Assembly: GCA_037903475.1 (NCBI GenBank)
Contig: JBAJFG010000549.1
Coordinates: 2,852,001-2,916,000, forward strand
DNA length: 64,000 nt
Direction of reading: 5' to 3'
From: Ancylostoma caninum
Taxonomy: Eukaryota > Nematoda > Chromadorea > Rhabditida > Ancylostomatidae
Under the pieces are notes generated by a model. That model was not told the origin of the DNA and searched no databases. It saw nothing but the letters and a program-made list of their open reading frames with translations. The number at the start of each line of letters is the position of its first letter. Position 1 is the first letter of the stretch. The translations under genes were made by a program, and so were the position numbers. Below are positions 49,820-61,991 of the stretch, in pieces.

Positions 49820-50879
49820 ATGAGCAGCGAAAAGGAGCTCGAGATCGAGGCCAACTCTCTTCGCAGAGTCGCCTTTTTCGGCGTTGCCATCTCCACGATG
49901 GCCACCCTCGTTTGCGTCATCTCAGTCCCGATGCTCTACAACTACATGCAACACATGCAGTCGGTAATGCAGAGTGAGGTAGACTTCTGTAAATCTCGCT
50001 CCGGAAACATCTGGCGAGAGGTGACCCGAACACAGGTCAGTTCTTCGTACCTTAACACATATAAGCTAGTTATTCTTTGATTCATTTGCTTGAATAACAT
50101 TTTTTAGGTGCTCGCCAAGGTCTCCGGAGGAGCCCTCAGAAGCCGCCGTCAGGCCGGATACACCTCTGCTGGAGTTGAAGGCAGCTTTGACTCAGCCCCT
50201 GCTGGAGGTTGCTGTGGTTGCGGAGTTTCTCCTGCTGGACCCCCTGGAGCCCCAGGACCCAACGGAGAAGATGGAGCAGATGGACAGCCCGGAGCACCCG
50301 GTAAGGACGGACCTGATGGACCCCCAGCCACCCCAGCTCCTCAGCAAGACTTCTGCTTCGACTGCCCCGATGGCCCCGTCGGACCCCCTGGAAACCCAGG
50401 ACCCAAGGGACCCCCCGGAAACCCAGGATCCGATGGACAGCCTGGAGCTCCCGGACAAGCCGGAACCCCTGGACCCCAAGGACCCCCTGGACCAGCCGGA
50501 AACGACGGACAACCAGGAAACCCCGGAGCCCCTGGAGCACCTGGACAGCTTCACGAAGTTCCCGGACCCAACGGACCCCCTGGACCCCCCGGACCACAAG
50601 GACCCCCTGGACCCGATGGACAGCCTGGATCAGATGGACAACCAGGACAGCCAGGACCCCAAGGACCCCCCGGAGACAATGGAGCTCCTGGCGCCCCAGG
50701 ACAGCCCGGAGCAAATGGAGAGAATGGACCCGATGGAGAGACTGGACCAGCCGGTAAGTTGAAACAGATCAAATATGAAGTGTTTCTTATCTTGGTCTTC
50801 TTCTGTGCCTTTCCAATACTACCTTTTTTCAGGAGGATGCGACCACTGCCCTCCACCCCGTACCGCTCCCGGATATTAG
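49820..50879 (+). CDS. Nematode cuticle collagen
   Basis: Structural exoskeleton protein secreted by hypodermis. Exons 49820-50035, 50108-50753, 50833-50879 give 302 residues. Residues 1-72 are the cuticle-collagen N domain: [20 protein letters not shown] forms a membrane/signal anchor. A subtilisin-type processing site RSRR lies at residues 83-86. A cysteine group (CCGCG) precedes a first short Gly-X-Y run ([13 protein letters not shown]); a non-collagenous break carries a Cys pair (FCFDCPDG); a long second Gly-X-Y run has one break at GQLHEVPG; the end is [13 protein letters not shown], typical of many nematode COL proteins. Introns are short (72 and 79 bp). The Gly-X-Y DNA is GC-rich with GGACCCCCTGGA-type codons, so long overlapping ORFs on both strands are artefacts. 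AATAAA lies at 50978. Confidence 0.96.
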
Positions 50880-53057
50880 GCGAGCATCGCGATTCACTCA
50901 GTGTCTTGTGCCACAGAACCTCTTCATTTTCTATTTGTTCGCTGAGCGACTTATGTCTTTCCGAACAAGCAAAACTAAATAAAAACTTTAATATAAGGTG
51001 TTATGTGTGAACGGTCAAGATATGAGTCATTAGCGGAAACCTCCGAGAGTGAGAGGAAAAAAAAAACAGATGGAAAAAGTGAACTAAAGAGGGCTGAATG
51101 GTGGAAATTGACACGTTTTTCTCATCGAATCATCATGGGGAGTCCCCGGTCACAGGTGGTCAGTGAAGGGCAATGATTTTGTGCCACTCCCTTTGGACAC
51201 TGCATGTAGTCAGATTATTTTGAAAGTAATCGCAAGAACATTAGGCGGTTCCCTACGCCCTGCGTCGTATACTATGGTCACTGGTTCACTCACAAATCGT
51301 TGTGAATGCGGGTTGATGGCGGATGTTTCGCTATTGTTGGCGCTGCTTCCGTGCAGGTAGCCGAATTCGAATACCCGAGCATTTGAGTGGTTGTCTAGCA
51401 AAATGTGAACCGGTTTCGGCAATATCATTTGTCAAAGCATTTTTCGCATCAGAAGGGGAGGCGCCTTTTTCAAAAGGGTGAAGGAGAAAAGCTGAGGGGA
51501 TGACCGGTTTCCAGCTGTGATCGCTTAACGAAAAAATCGCAGCAGTCATACGCAGCGTGAAACTTTAGAAAAGAAATGGGTGCGCCTGAGGTGATGGATT
51601 AGTAGAGATACCCTCCGAGCAATCGGATGGATTTTTGTAGCCAGCCGTTTGGATATCATTACGCAGTTCACCGTACTTCACCATTCATTGCAACATCCGA
51701 GCCGTATTACTACGCGCATGATACGATCGGTTTTTATAAGAGCATGTGAAGCGTTTTTTGCATGGCATCACTTAGCTTCTCTGTTTTTAAAGATGGTTAT
51801 CGAGAGAACATACCAGACAGAAGTCGATAAAGGACGCGAAATCAGATAAACACTCTGTTCACTCCCCTCTCATCGTCATCATTCATTGCTCTTAGGTGCG
51901 GTGAATCGGAATGTTCTAGACGTTGTGTGTACGTTGGAGAGGAACAGAACTTTTTCGCACTCTTTAGGGTCTTACTCGCTCGCGCTGCAATACAATTTCG
52001 GACGGACGTCGTATGTCACGCTTCAGTATCTACAGCCAGTTCGTGTACGATAACAACTGTTTATGCCATCACCGACAGACGATCTTCTGGTTGGAAAGCG
52101 TCGTTTCGGGGGTTCCTGCTCTCATTGTGTGCTGTGTTTGGTTCAATTACATTGGAAGCTGCGTAATCAAATGACAATTAAACGTTAAATGCCTAGCGAA
52201 GATGGCAATAAAAAACTTTCTCCGAAACCGAATACATACTGCCGTAGCAGATAGACACACCACTAGTGCAAATGAACCAACGTACACACTTTCACCCGTA
52301 GAGCCACCACCCCAACAACCCCAGGTGTTGGCGCTGTCTATTGAGCCAAGAGACGACGGTTGCCCCTCGACTTTTCGTCATTCCTTGAAAATCGTTCACG
52401 TTCACGAAACTGGACGCAACTTAGTCCGTTCGCTTATTCGTGTTCTGTGATAGCGAAACATTAGCAATCGTATGTTTCGCAATGCTGCGCTCATTGTGGA
52501 TCGAGCGATGACTGAACAGAAAATCCACAGGAGTCGAGCAAATGGTGGACGATGCTAGGGAGGGCTTTGAAGCTATAAACCATTTAGCTTAATCGTCTAA
52601 GCCGTCCAAAGTGCAGCTTGATCTGGTTTTCCTTCACAGGGAGGGGTATTAACAAAATAACTCTCACAAGTATTGCAGAAGAAATTGATCACATTATTAA
52701 TTTAGAACAAATAATATAATAATAATTTTTCAAAAATTCGTTTGCAAGAGTTAACGTTTCAGGCTGAACAGATGGAATTTCATATACCATGAGAATTTAT
52801 CGTGTTAAGGCAGCTGATCTTGACCTTGCAGAAAGTCATTCGAAACTGCATTCATAGATTCCATTCGCTTTGTTGATACTTACTTACTTACTCAAAGTTT
52901 TTTTTGGAAAAAAGAGGAGGAGAAAGAAGATTTTCTTTCTTCAGAAAACACTCATTTTTCACTTGTTTTTGTTGACGTACAGAACATTTTACTGAAATTT
53001 TTACTTATGGAATACATTTTGTACATGGAATATATTGGTACATGGTTATGGAATATA
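50880..53057. other. Collagen 3' flank and intergenic DNA
   Basis: No supported gene. The 82-codon ORF at 52202-52450 (proline-rich centre SPVEPPPQQPQV) has a proper ATG but no recognisable domain; I leave it uncalled. The DNA immediately before 53058 does not show the missing 5' half of the mariner copy. Confidence 0.55.
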
Positions 53058-53801
53058 TGGGTACCCCATGAGGTGCGTGGATCTGACAAAGCATGCCGGG
53101 TGAGCATCGTGGAGTCGCTGTTTCTTCGTGCGCATAGGAAGGACTTTCTGAAAGATATTGTAACTGGAGACGAAAGCTGGGTCCTGTACGAGAACGACAC
53201 ACGACAGCGCCGATGGATCCTACGTGGAGAACCGCCACCAAAACAGGCAAAAGCAGAGCTAGAGATGAAGGTTCTTCTATGTTGTTGGTGGAATTCATAG
53301 GGAATACTTCACACCGAGTTTCTCCGTAGTGGTGTCACAGTGACGGGAGATATCTACGCTAACCCCAACTCCAGAGTGGCAAACGCCATCCGTGAAAAGC
53401 GTCCAAAGCGAACAAACGTTTGTCTTCTTCACTATAATGCTCGACCGCATACTGCAAAAGCAAGCCGTGAGAAGATTCGGGAATTTGAGTGGGAAGTCCT
53501 GCCGCACCCTGCGTATTCGCCAGACCTGGCCCGTCAGACTACCGCCTGTTCGGGGTCTTGAAGAATCACCTACGAGAAATGAGGTTCAACAATCAACACG
53601 AACTCAAAATTGAGGTCTCTAACTTTTTCGATGCACGGCCTCCCGAGTTCTGGCGGAGGGGAATAGAGGAGCTGTCCAAAAATGGAAGAAGGTATTAGAC
53701 AGTAATGGTGAATATGTCATTGGTTGAAGTTTTGTTCTGAAAAAGAAATCTATTAACAAAAATTGTGCTGTGAGTGTTGCAGAACTTTTTCATCAACCCA
53801 A
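53058..53801 (+). pseudogene. Truncated, frameshifted mariner transposon
   Basis: The reading begins at WVPHEV, followed by IVTGDESWVLYEN (first catalytic Asp). After a stop near 53300 another frame resumes with ANPNSRVANAIREKRPK and LLHYNARPHTA, then YSPDLA. A further shift near 53530 leads to SDYRLFGVLKNHLREM and RRGIEELSKNGRRY. The second catalytic Asp of the DNARPH motif is Tyr. The 5' third of the gene is absent. The right TIR (GAGTGTTGCAGAACTTTTTC then ATCAACCCA) ends at 53801, followed by TA, the mariner target dinucleotide. The left TIR is not found. Clearly dead. Confidence 0.9.
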
Positions 53802-53808
53802 TATTTGA

Positions 53809-53866
53809 TTCACAGGCCAGATATTTCGAGTGTATGTTTGTATATTTAAAATATCTGGCCTGTGAA
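53809..53866. repeat. Perfect 18-bp inverted repeat (hairpin) next to the mariner end
   Basis: TTCACAGGCCAGATATTT at 53809-53826 is mirrored exactly by AAATATCTGGCCTGTGAA at 53849-53866 around a 22-nt loop. It begins 8 bp past the transposon end. Confidence 0.95.
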
Positions 53867-55272
53867 TGCTACCGTAAAGAAAACTTCCTCCAAAAAAAGG
53901 AGAATTTCATGTCCATCATCACTTAACGACAACAAAAAACTGGCCAGAAGTGTTGAGTGGTTTAATCTCGGGAAGAATCCAGAGGTTTTAGTTTGCTCTG
54001 GAGCTCTCTGCCGACAACTTTAAAGAAATGGAGGAAGGGAGTTTTCCTTCTAATTCTTCTCTTTTCACTCATTTTTGAACCTTCCACCAGGATACTCCCG
54101 GATACTTGTTCTCTCTGAGCTTGCCTCATTCGAATTTCTTCATGGTGAACCGTTTGATACAGTTATTTTCAATTCTTAATTGAGGCTTATTAACCGCATC
54201 ATCCAAAAAAGGATGCTTCCTCTCTCTGCACTCTTGAAAAGCCAATTATTGACCACTTCAATACACCTTAACAAACACACACTAGAAGAGGCGCGCTGCC
54301 TCATTGGTCGGATCACTTGACCAATAAGAAAAAGCGAAGCAGCTAGCAGCATTTGTTTTGGATATGGCTACATAACGGAAGCTCAAAGAACATTATATCT
54401 ACAAGACCTTTGAATGAATTATTATGGTCATTTCAGTGACATCGAGTTTTCGCTCGTGATTTAAAAAAAACATGTAAAATTCCTATCGGCGATGCAATGC
54501 GGCTTCCATCTATCACCTACAATGAAAAATTATACGGATGGTTCTACGAAACTGGCCTTCGTTCTTCTTAGTGGACATTCTAAAGAAACTGACACTAATG
54601 CTCCAGTGACATAATTGATAATCCAGCTAAAAGCCACGCTTTCGTGGATATCAATTGAGAAGAACGCTAGTGCCTCTGTTGCCGAATTTCAATCCTTCGG
54701 CATTCATGTCAGTTGTCCAGAACGCCGATTACTTCACGACGGTCATTCAAGGACACTTAAGAGGTTCTATTCATCAATTAGAGGTCATGCACTAAATAAC
54801 ATTTCAACGTTTGGGGTCAGAGTGTTTCCTGGAGGCTGGCAAACTATCAGTAAAGATCCAAAACAAAGTGTTGTTGCGCACTTTATGACAGTTTGGTAAC
54901 TACTGCTGTTCGATAATAAATTTTATGACAGCATGAAGTTTTATAACCCACTACACACACTACAGCATTATTATCTGATTATTTTAACTGCTTTTTGAAC
55001 AGGTAATTCCGAATAGTGGAAGAAGAAAGAGGAAGGGGCGGGGGGAGTGATAGGATGGACCCTGGACCTAAAACTAGTCCAGACGATTGGAGGCTCAGGA
55101 GTGAAGTTTAAAAAAAACTGAAATCGAATTTATCAACAGGTGGAGTGTCTGAGAAATTAGTGGAAATAAGGTGTGAAAGTAAGTTAACTTAAAACCTGTA
55201 CTTATTTCATAAGGTAGTTTTGTATAATTGCATCTTTTTTTAGGTTACGGAGGCTGCGAGGGGGGGGGGGAT

Positions 55273-55501
55273 TATCGGACACTTACCACCCGCGCACGTC
55301 AGCCCGCGGTGATACAGCGTATAGAAAGCGGCTGTTCCTGGTGTTTTCCTAGGAAGGACAGGTCAGTTTTTGACCTAATATGCCTAATAAGGTGCTAGAA
55401 TGAGTGAGACCACCTTTTGAAGCGTGTCCGAATGTTTCTTCCCATGTTCCGAAAAGGCAAAACGGCCTGACGCGACGCGTGCGGGTGGTAAGTGTCCGTA
55501 G
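55273..55501. mobile_element. MITE with CGGACACTTACCACCCGC ends
   Basis: Left end CGGACACTTACCACCCGCGC; right end is its complement (GCGTGCGGGTGGTAAGTGTCCG). About 229 bp, preceded by a G-run, no ORF. Confidence 0.85.
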
Positions 55502-55770
55502 ACGATACAAGGGCGCACTAAAGGCGCACTAGAGCGTGCTTTATCTTGCTATCGTTGGGCCTTACATAGATTTCGAAATGGAGGCTTCTATTGTCATCAA
55601 GTGAGAGAAAGTAGACGAACGTTTTTTTTTCGTAGGTGTGAATAGAGTAATGTAAATTCACATCCATGGGACCACAAAATTCATTTCTGACTCAGATTTG
55701 TACATTTCCTTACGGTCTTCCCATTATCCATGCAGTGTCTAAATTGTGTCAATAGAAGCGTAGACTCCCC

Positions 55771-56775
55771 GGCACTATTCGGCTTATTAGTTCTGCCCCA
55801 AAATTTTGAGAGAATGTTTTCCGACAAAACTTCACCTAGCGAGGTTATTTGTGCTGAACAGACATATCGTATCCGTTTTGCACAGTTACCGTGGTTTTGT
55901 GAGGTTACGGGAAGTACAGTGTAGATACGGTATGACAAAGAATCCTCTCAAATTATCGGTAGATGGGTTTTCTTAGCCGCTGACCACGATTACCAACTTT
56001 ATTTTGCACATCACCTCCGTTTTCTCCACGAAATCGGCATTTCTCGGCACATCGGATGAGCGGGGTTAACCAGTATACTCGTTTGTCGAACTTCCGGTGC
56101 TGCTCCTATGACCCTTCTAGGGATGAGGACATCTTGCTGGTTGATGTAAGTGTTGGCATAAAGGACTCTTCAGCTACTCTCACCCTCATCACTACCCTTG
56201 GAATTTTTTTCTCATCTGCGAGCGTCTGTGTGCTACAGCGTCTGCCATTGCCTTCCAGAGTCCTTCCTGTATTCATTTAAAAAAGCTGTTGCACTACAAC
56301 TCACTTCAGCGGGCCTTATCCGTGTCTGCCGTTTCATGTTTGACTTTCTTATGTTTGCGTATTTTTAGTGATCATCTGCCTATGGTCTTTTCTCTTACTT
56401 AGTTCTAGTGTCTTTCGTTTTGTTGAAATGCAGGCACGCCTTTGGCTTAATAAATAAATAAATAAATAAATAAATAAATATTCTTTCAGAATCGAATTTC
56501 CTGCCGTATACCCACCGTATCCTTCGAAAATGGGGTTGCGATACAAAACGGATACGATATCCATGATCAGCGCCTAGAACAACCCCTATACGCAAAATTT
56601 GAGACGATTCTGTGAGATACTGTGCGTACAGTACAGTTGCTCTAACCCTACAAAACGGAGTTACGTTGCAAAACAGATACGACATTCGTGTTCAGGGTCT
56701 TAAATAACTTCTAGGCGAAGTTTCGACGAGAATTTTTACTTCGAAATTCTGGAGCAGAACTAGCCGAATAGTGCT
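55771..56775. mobile_element. GGCACTATTC-family MITE with nested insertion
   Basis: Left end GGCACTATTCGGCTTATTAG and right end (complement of CAGCACTATTCGGCTAGTTC) define about 1 kb. Inverted internal motifs with CGTATCCGTTTTGCAC-like and GGGTTGCGATACAAAACGG sequences match the element in tars-1 intron 7. The middle, about 56041-56480, is unrelated and appears to be a later insertion. Confidence 0.8.
56041..56480 (+). mobile_element. Probable 3' end of a non-LTR retroposon nested in the MITE
   Basis: The segment ends GGCACGCCTTTGGCTTAA followed by a (TAAA)n tail (56448-56480), the kind of simple-repeat tail left by some non-LTR elements. No reverse transcriptase fragment is readable, so this is inference from the tail and nesting. 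Confidence 0.4.
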
Positions 56776-57973
56776 GACTTCCCTACGTATGTATGCTCAT
56801 AATGGCTGAAATTTATCGTTGAATTCAGTTATCGCTCAGTTGCTGCACTCCAGCTAATAGTTAGTTTTTTTAAAGTAAGGTTTGTGATTATATGACATGT
56901 TTGTACCCTTTGCATGGTGACATTGGTCCCTCTGTTCTGCTGCTCTCAAACAGCAGAGAGATGGAGTTAATTTCCCACAATTCAGTCACAACGAGCTCTT
57001 ACGGTCAGTACCACATATAGCGGTGTGTTTCTAACCACTTAAAAACATGTTCTTTACATTTGAAAAATCGAAAGAGAGAAAGTTGATCATCATGGTGATT
57101 TACCACCTCGTGGTGATTTACTTCCATAGACTACTGTTGTGCAGTCCTATCCTATTGAGAAACAACTAAGATTCTCATAGCAGAACTAAGATTCTCATAG
57201 AAGAATATCTGAGAAAGGCCTAACAAGAAATGAAAGAATTTCATAACTTTTAATTAGGAGTCCTGTCAACACTTACAATGGTTCCTCATGTTCTACTGAT
57301 AGAAGTTTGTGTGGTAGCAGCCACCCTTTGAAAAAAAAATCCTATTCGAATTGTCTTTAAAGAACGGAAGCTCTCTACTCTCATCTTGCAGAAGCAGACA
57401 CCCTCACACTTCATAACATCAGAAGAATAGAAGCTTCAACTTCAATACCTATGTGTGGCCCGACGGGGTAGCATAGCAAGAGAAAGCACGCTCTCGGGCG
57501 CCTGCAGCGCGCGTTGGACAGCTGCTTGTTATCCAGGCGGCTGAAGCCCCGAAATGCGTCTGGCTCATAGAATTCACCAATCAGAAGACTAAAACACTAC
57601 AACTGGGAAAAGACATCATACATTATCGACCGATAGAGCCTACTCTTGAAAAATTGTAGTTTTTCATAGAGTTTTTGCAGTTTTTCAAAAAAGCAGATGT
57701 TTTTCTTGTGGGATTCTCTTCGACTATTCGCGACATGCGGACTGCTTATGCAACGTATCGCGCACTAGTTGTTATGCACAGTTGAGACCGAATAACAGAA
57801 TAAATGCAAATGTTTTCAAATATCTGTTTCGGAGAGATCCAAAAATTCGATGAGGAAAGAAAACAGGGGCTCTGGGGCTTTGTCTGTCACGAGTATTCGA
57901 GTGTTCAAATCAGTACCCATATTATGAGGCGAATTAACTTATCAATTAGGCTCAAATATTAATTAAATCACTC

Positions 57974-58215
57974 CTCTGATAACTGCGCAGCGTGAACGGC
58001 GAAATGGTTCGAGTAGAAACCCTAGCAGCAATGGTTGCCAATTGCTGCCATCCTCCCCTCGATTGCTGTACAAGCTGTCGGTCCTTCAGCAGCAATTGCT
58101 GAGGGACGGCAGCAATCAAGGGGAGGATAGCAGCAACTGGCAACCGTTGCTGCTAGGGTTGCTACTCGAGCCATTACGCCGTTTGGTCTGCGTTCGTCCT
58201 GCGTAGTTATCAGAG
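57974..58215. mobile_element. Snap-back palindromic MITE, copy 2
   Basis: Arms CTCTGATAACTGCGCAGCG and its complement CCTGCGTAGTTATCAGAG enclose the same internal blocks as 34221-34473 (GGTTCGAGTAGAAACCCTAG, AGCAATTGCTGAGG). About 242 bp and almost entirely self-complementary. Confidence 0.92.
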
Positions 58216-59010
58216 TCGGTTTTGTTCAGTTACACCTTGTTGTGTCGTTCAAGTATAGCGTTGCGTGCTCCTGTATAGTATTTTTGTATATGTAGTATCT
58301 TGTCCCGCTATATCTATTGATAGGGGATCAGGTTTTCCTAAATATACTAGTTGCCAATGTTTGTAGTAACAAACCACCAGGGCAAATAATGATGGCAGAA
58401 ACGGAAACTCTGAAAATCTGGGAAAAATCCGTTTTTTTTTTCAAGTGAAGACGCTTTTCTTGCGCAAGCAACAATGCATACAAACCTACGTATCATAACT
58501 GTATTATTGCACAAAAAGGTCTAGTTCATACTCAAATGAGACAATATACAATATTAATTGTACAAAAGTTCTAATGACAGGAAGAACACCACTCTTAATT
58601 CGAGTGCTTTAATCATTCCGAAGCTCTTTCCATATTTACATCGATATGTATTGTGCTTTAACCCGGTTTCGTATCCACGAAAGTTTTCTTACACTCCTTA
58701 AATGGCTGCCGTGATTCACTCTTAATGTTTTCAAATCACAATGGTCATACTAAACTAGCTAACAATACAAAAAGACCATTTTCAAATAAGGAACTGTTGG
58801 CGTGAAGCACTTATGTAGGAACCAGTACAAACTCTCGTGCACTTTTGTGGATACGTTTCCTGGTTAGTCAACAATAAGTGGTTACGAGGAGGAGACTTCA
58901 AAAACCTGAAGTTACCACCAAGTCTTTAAGTTTAGACACGAAAAGTAATTATTTGTTTTCTCTTAGACGTTTTCCTTGAGGTTCTGGAAACCGTGCGCGG
59001 CTTTGTTCTT

Positions 59011-61991
59011 TTACAGGAATGGGTCATGATCCAGGTGACGTTCACGGCGCAGTCGCTTTGTGGTGAATTCACGATGAGCTCGGAGGGCGATTCCGAAGAA
59101 AATCGTGCCGACAAGTATCTGAAAAACGAATATTTTGATTCCGTGGCCGAAAATCTTTTGTAATAAGTTCGATTTTCGATTGTACGCGTTCGCCGAAAGA
59201 AAAAAAAAACCGCGATGTTTTCGAGGACGACGAGATCTGCGGCAGTGGTGGTTTTTTGCGTTGCGGTCGTTTGACATCCGTTCGTTTTTTTCCGTTCAAT
59301 TTTGTCTGGGGGAAAATTGTGATTGCAGAAAAACGTGCAATAGGCAGTTGTCAGCGATTGAATGTGGTTTGCACACAAATACTTGAAGGACAACGGTCTA
59401 CAATGACAGACAATCAGCGCTGTTCTCATTCCGAAAGAGGGACCATCAATCACAAAAGCAAGCTAGCCTAAAGAAAAAGTCACCGTCAAACCCTAGGCGT
59501 AAGAGAATCTTTCAAACTTTTTGAAGGATCCATGTATGCTGAAACTGGGACCTTCCTCTGCCGATTGAGCGATTGAGCTGCTTAAATTTGTAATTTCTAT
59601 GTATTCCCCCTCTATGAGATATAAAATATACTAAGAAATCAACTGCGGGTCAATGTCCTTAGGTTTAGGCTTAATGAGCTCAATTGTTTCTGTGCTTGTA
59701 ATGCGTAGCACTCCAATTTACGCACTCGATTTGAAAAATTCAAAAAAAGTTTCAAATTCTTGTTTCCGAAGCGGTGTTCTTTTTTTAAATGCAAATACAT
59801 GGAAAAATTAGCCTTGCTGAATTTTTCTTCGTAGGGAAAATTCCCGTTGGAAGCACTGAAGGCATATGCCACTGAGGTTTCCCTATGGGACGTGGGTACG
59901 GGAATTCAGTAGCGACTTGTATGTGCATTCTCCAGAAATTATTTTCGCCTTTTCACATTTTCCTAGATACATGAATATTCATTTTGATGGAGACAGACAA
60001 CCTCCCTTGTTGAAAGATACTGTGGAGCTTTAGGCTCTTTGAATATTCAGATATTTTGAGTTAGTTCCTCGTCTGTTATACTCTTCAGTTTTTACTCGGT
60101 ATCTGGAACTTCTACACATCCCAGAGCAGGTGAAGATTTACCTCGTTAACAGAGAGCAAAAAAAAAAAAACAGAGAGAGAGAGGGTCGTAGAGATTTACG
60201 AGGGAGAGTAAGAAAAATTGTATCTTCAAAGGCAAAACGGACGCACTGAGCTCGAATGGCCTTACGATTAGTAAACTCAGGGTTTCATCCATACACGGTA
60301 CCGTGACTAAATCCGTAATCAACTTCGATCTTGAGCCATGATGCCTCATTTCTGCACGGACCCACACACTTAGGTAGAAAGCATTGGTGGAGAATGGCTT
60401 TTATTTCAACAGTGCCTTATGATTTCTTAGATTTTTTTCAGAAGAAGACATTCCGAGGAATAGGTGAGCTTCAAATGGATAAATCTTACGATGGTAGCAA
60501 AGGAAAACAAGAAGAGCAAGCAAATGCTTTGGGATGTAGATTAGGAAATGTGGACTTCTGTGTGTTGAAAATAAAAAAGTACGATTTATAACAAAATGTA
60601 AAGCTATTGTGACTATTCTAGCAAGTAATTGAGCCCTATTAACTAACCTCTGATACAGCCACTGGGAATTGTCTGTCATAAAACGCTGACCGGAAAAGGA
60701 GGGGTTTTTTCGGAGAAGTGGCAGCCTAAAATAAGATTTATCCTCGGATTGTCATAGCCACGGATCCATGGCAAATATCTCGAGGGGTCTTACCTGCCAA
60801 ACGACAACAATGAGAATTATTATTGAGAATAACATTCGCCAGACAAGATAGGGCACCAAAGCAGATGCTGAATGTTTTTGCACTGCGTAACAGAGGCAAG
60901 GAACAGTAAGAGTGTATCCTGAAAATTGAGAGGTATCTATTTGATTTTAGGCGAGAATCTCACCACAAAAAGGTGTTATTGTACTGACCAATGAGAGACA
61001 CAACCACGAAAGTAAGGATAATTACAGCCACGGAGTCTCTGAAAAGAGAGCTATTGGGAGAAGAACAACATAGTAAACTTTACTTTGTTTATATGAAGCT
61101 TTCAGAGCAACCTGCTACTCAATTTTAGCTACTTCGCTCAGATTTCTTTTCCTTCAAATGGTTTGGGCCATAAAAGCGTAATATTCGGGAACACTTCCCC
61201 AGATTGAGGAAGAAAAGATTGAAGCTACGAAATCAAAGTGTTCTTCACTACAGAACAACATCGAAGTTAAGAAAGCATAAAAGGTTTCGCCCTTCTCTTG
61301 CTCCACTTGCGAAAGTATAATATTAGATGCAGTTTTTCTTGGACGTTTGACTGACTTGAATCTTTTGCCTATAAGTGGAGTGTTAATTAGCCAAAAAGCA
61401 CTTGCAAATATTGCTCCTTTCGTTTTGTATTGAGAATTAATGGCAGTTGAAAATGCTCAATATTGTGCATGAAAACGTGTGTTACTGAGGTCTTTTCTTC
61501 GAAGTGCTTTACCCATAAATAGCCCTACCATTTCAGTAATAACTACAAAGGCCCTGGCAACGAAGTGCCTCTTTTCCCAAATTAAAAGGATGCCGAAATC
61601 TTAGAGAAGATCATACTCGTCCTAGCAAGTAGTTGGGCGTGGAATTTCTGGATGTCAGTGATGGATGCATGGGGGTGGGGGTTTAAAAATTACGTACTGC
61701 ATGAAAAATAAAAATTTTGTATTAGCATGCTTTGTATTCTACTTCTGAAGTATTCCACTTTTATAAGTAGACTGTTTACTTCACAAAAATGACTTGTTTT
61801 TAATTTCAACTATTGTTAGTAGGCAGAAGATGTGTCACAATCTAAAACAACGGAGTACCTTTGTTCCACTGTCATTCTGCTATGATCCACCATTTCTGCG
61901 AGAGTAGCATGGAAAAGAAGGCCTACAGTGGCGGACTCGACCATTATAGCAGCGTATAAGCCTGCCAATATCCAAGCGCCGCGGAATTTCT
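59011..61991 (-). CDS. Multi-pass membrane protein, 3' exons (unrecognised family)
   Basis: Exons (descending): 61991-61859, 61038-60989, 60918-60794, 59118-59011. Phases fit across all junctions and give about 137 residues ending RERHLDHDPFL. Hydrophobic segments: GAWILAGLYAAIMVESATVG, DSVAVIILTFVVVSLIGYTL, and VWRMLFSIIILIVVVWQILV continuing to GTIFFGIAL, so at least three transmembrane helices with a basic cytosolic tail (RAHREFTTKRLRRER). The last acceptor is a textbook TTTTTCAG. A possible upstream exon on the same strand lies at about 62440-62304 (TYNCCCYCFPIAVTSEYPGS then a hydrophobic stretch ALIIASAALCL), which would add a Cys-rich turn and a fourth helix; the splice there is uncertain. 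The plan resembles nematode four-TM lysosomal-type (LAPTM-like) proteins, but that is only a guess. No start codon was identified. Confidence 0.7.

Larger units (their letters stand above)
53867..59010. other. Intergenic region holding only MITEs
   Basis: No exon chain is supported. It contains MITEs at 55273-55501, 55771-56775 and 57974-58215. The 94-codon ORF at 54615-54899 has no recognisable domain. A short tandem duplication (AACTAAGATTCTCATAG, twice) lies near 57166-57200. Confidence 0.6.

Noticed and set aside
50136..50714. 192-codon minus-strand ORF (and further overlapping ORFs) over the collagen
   Set aside because: It mirrors the Gly-Pro repeat codons of the collagen exon; the sense frame carries all family motifs.
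58932..59453. 173-codon minus-strand ORF
   Set aside because: Another minus-strand frame ends the multi-pass membrane protein with a perfect acceptor and in-phase upstream exons; this ORF is a frame shadow plus intron sequence.
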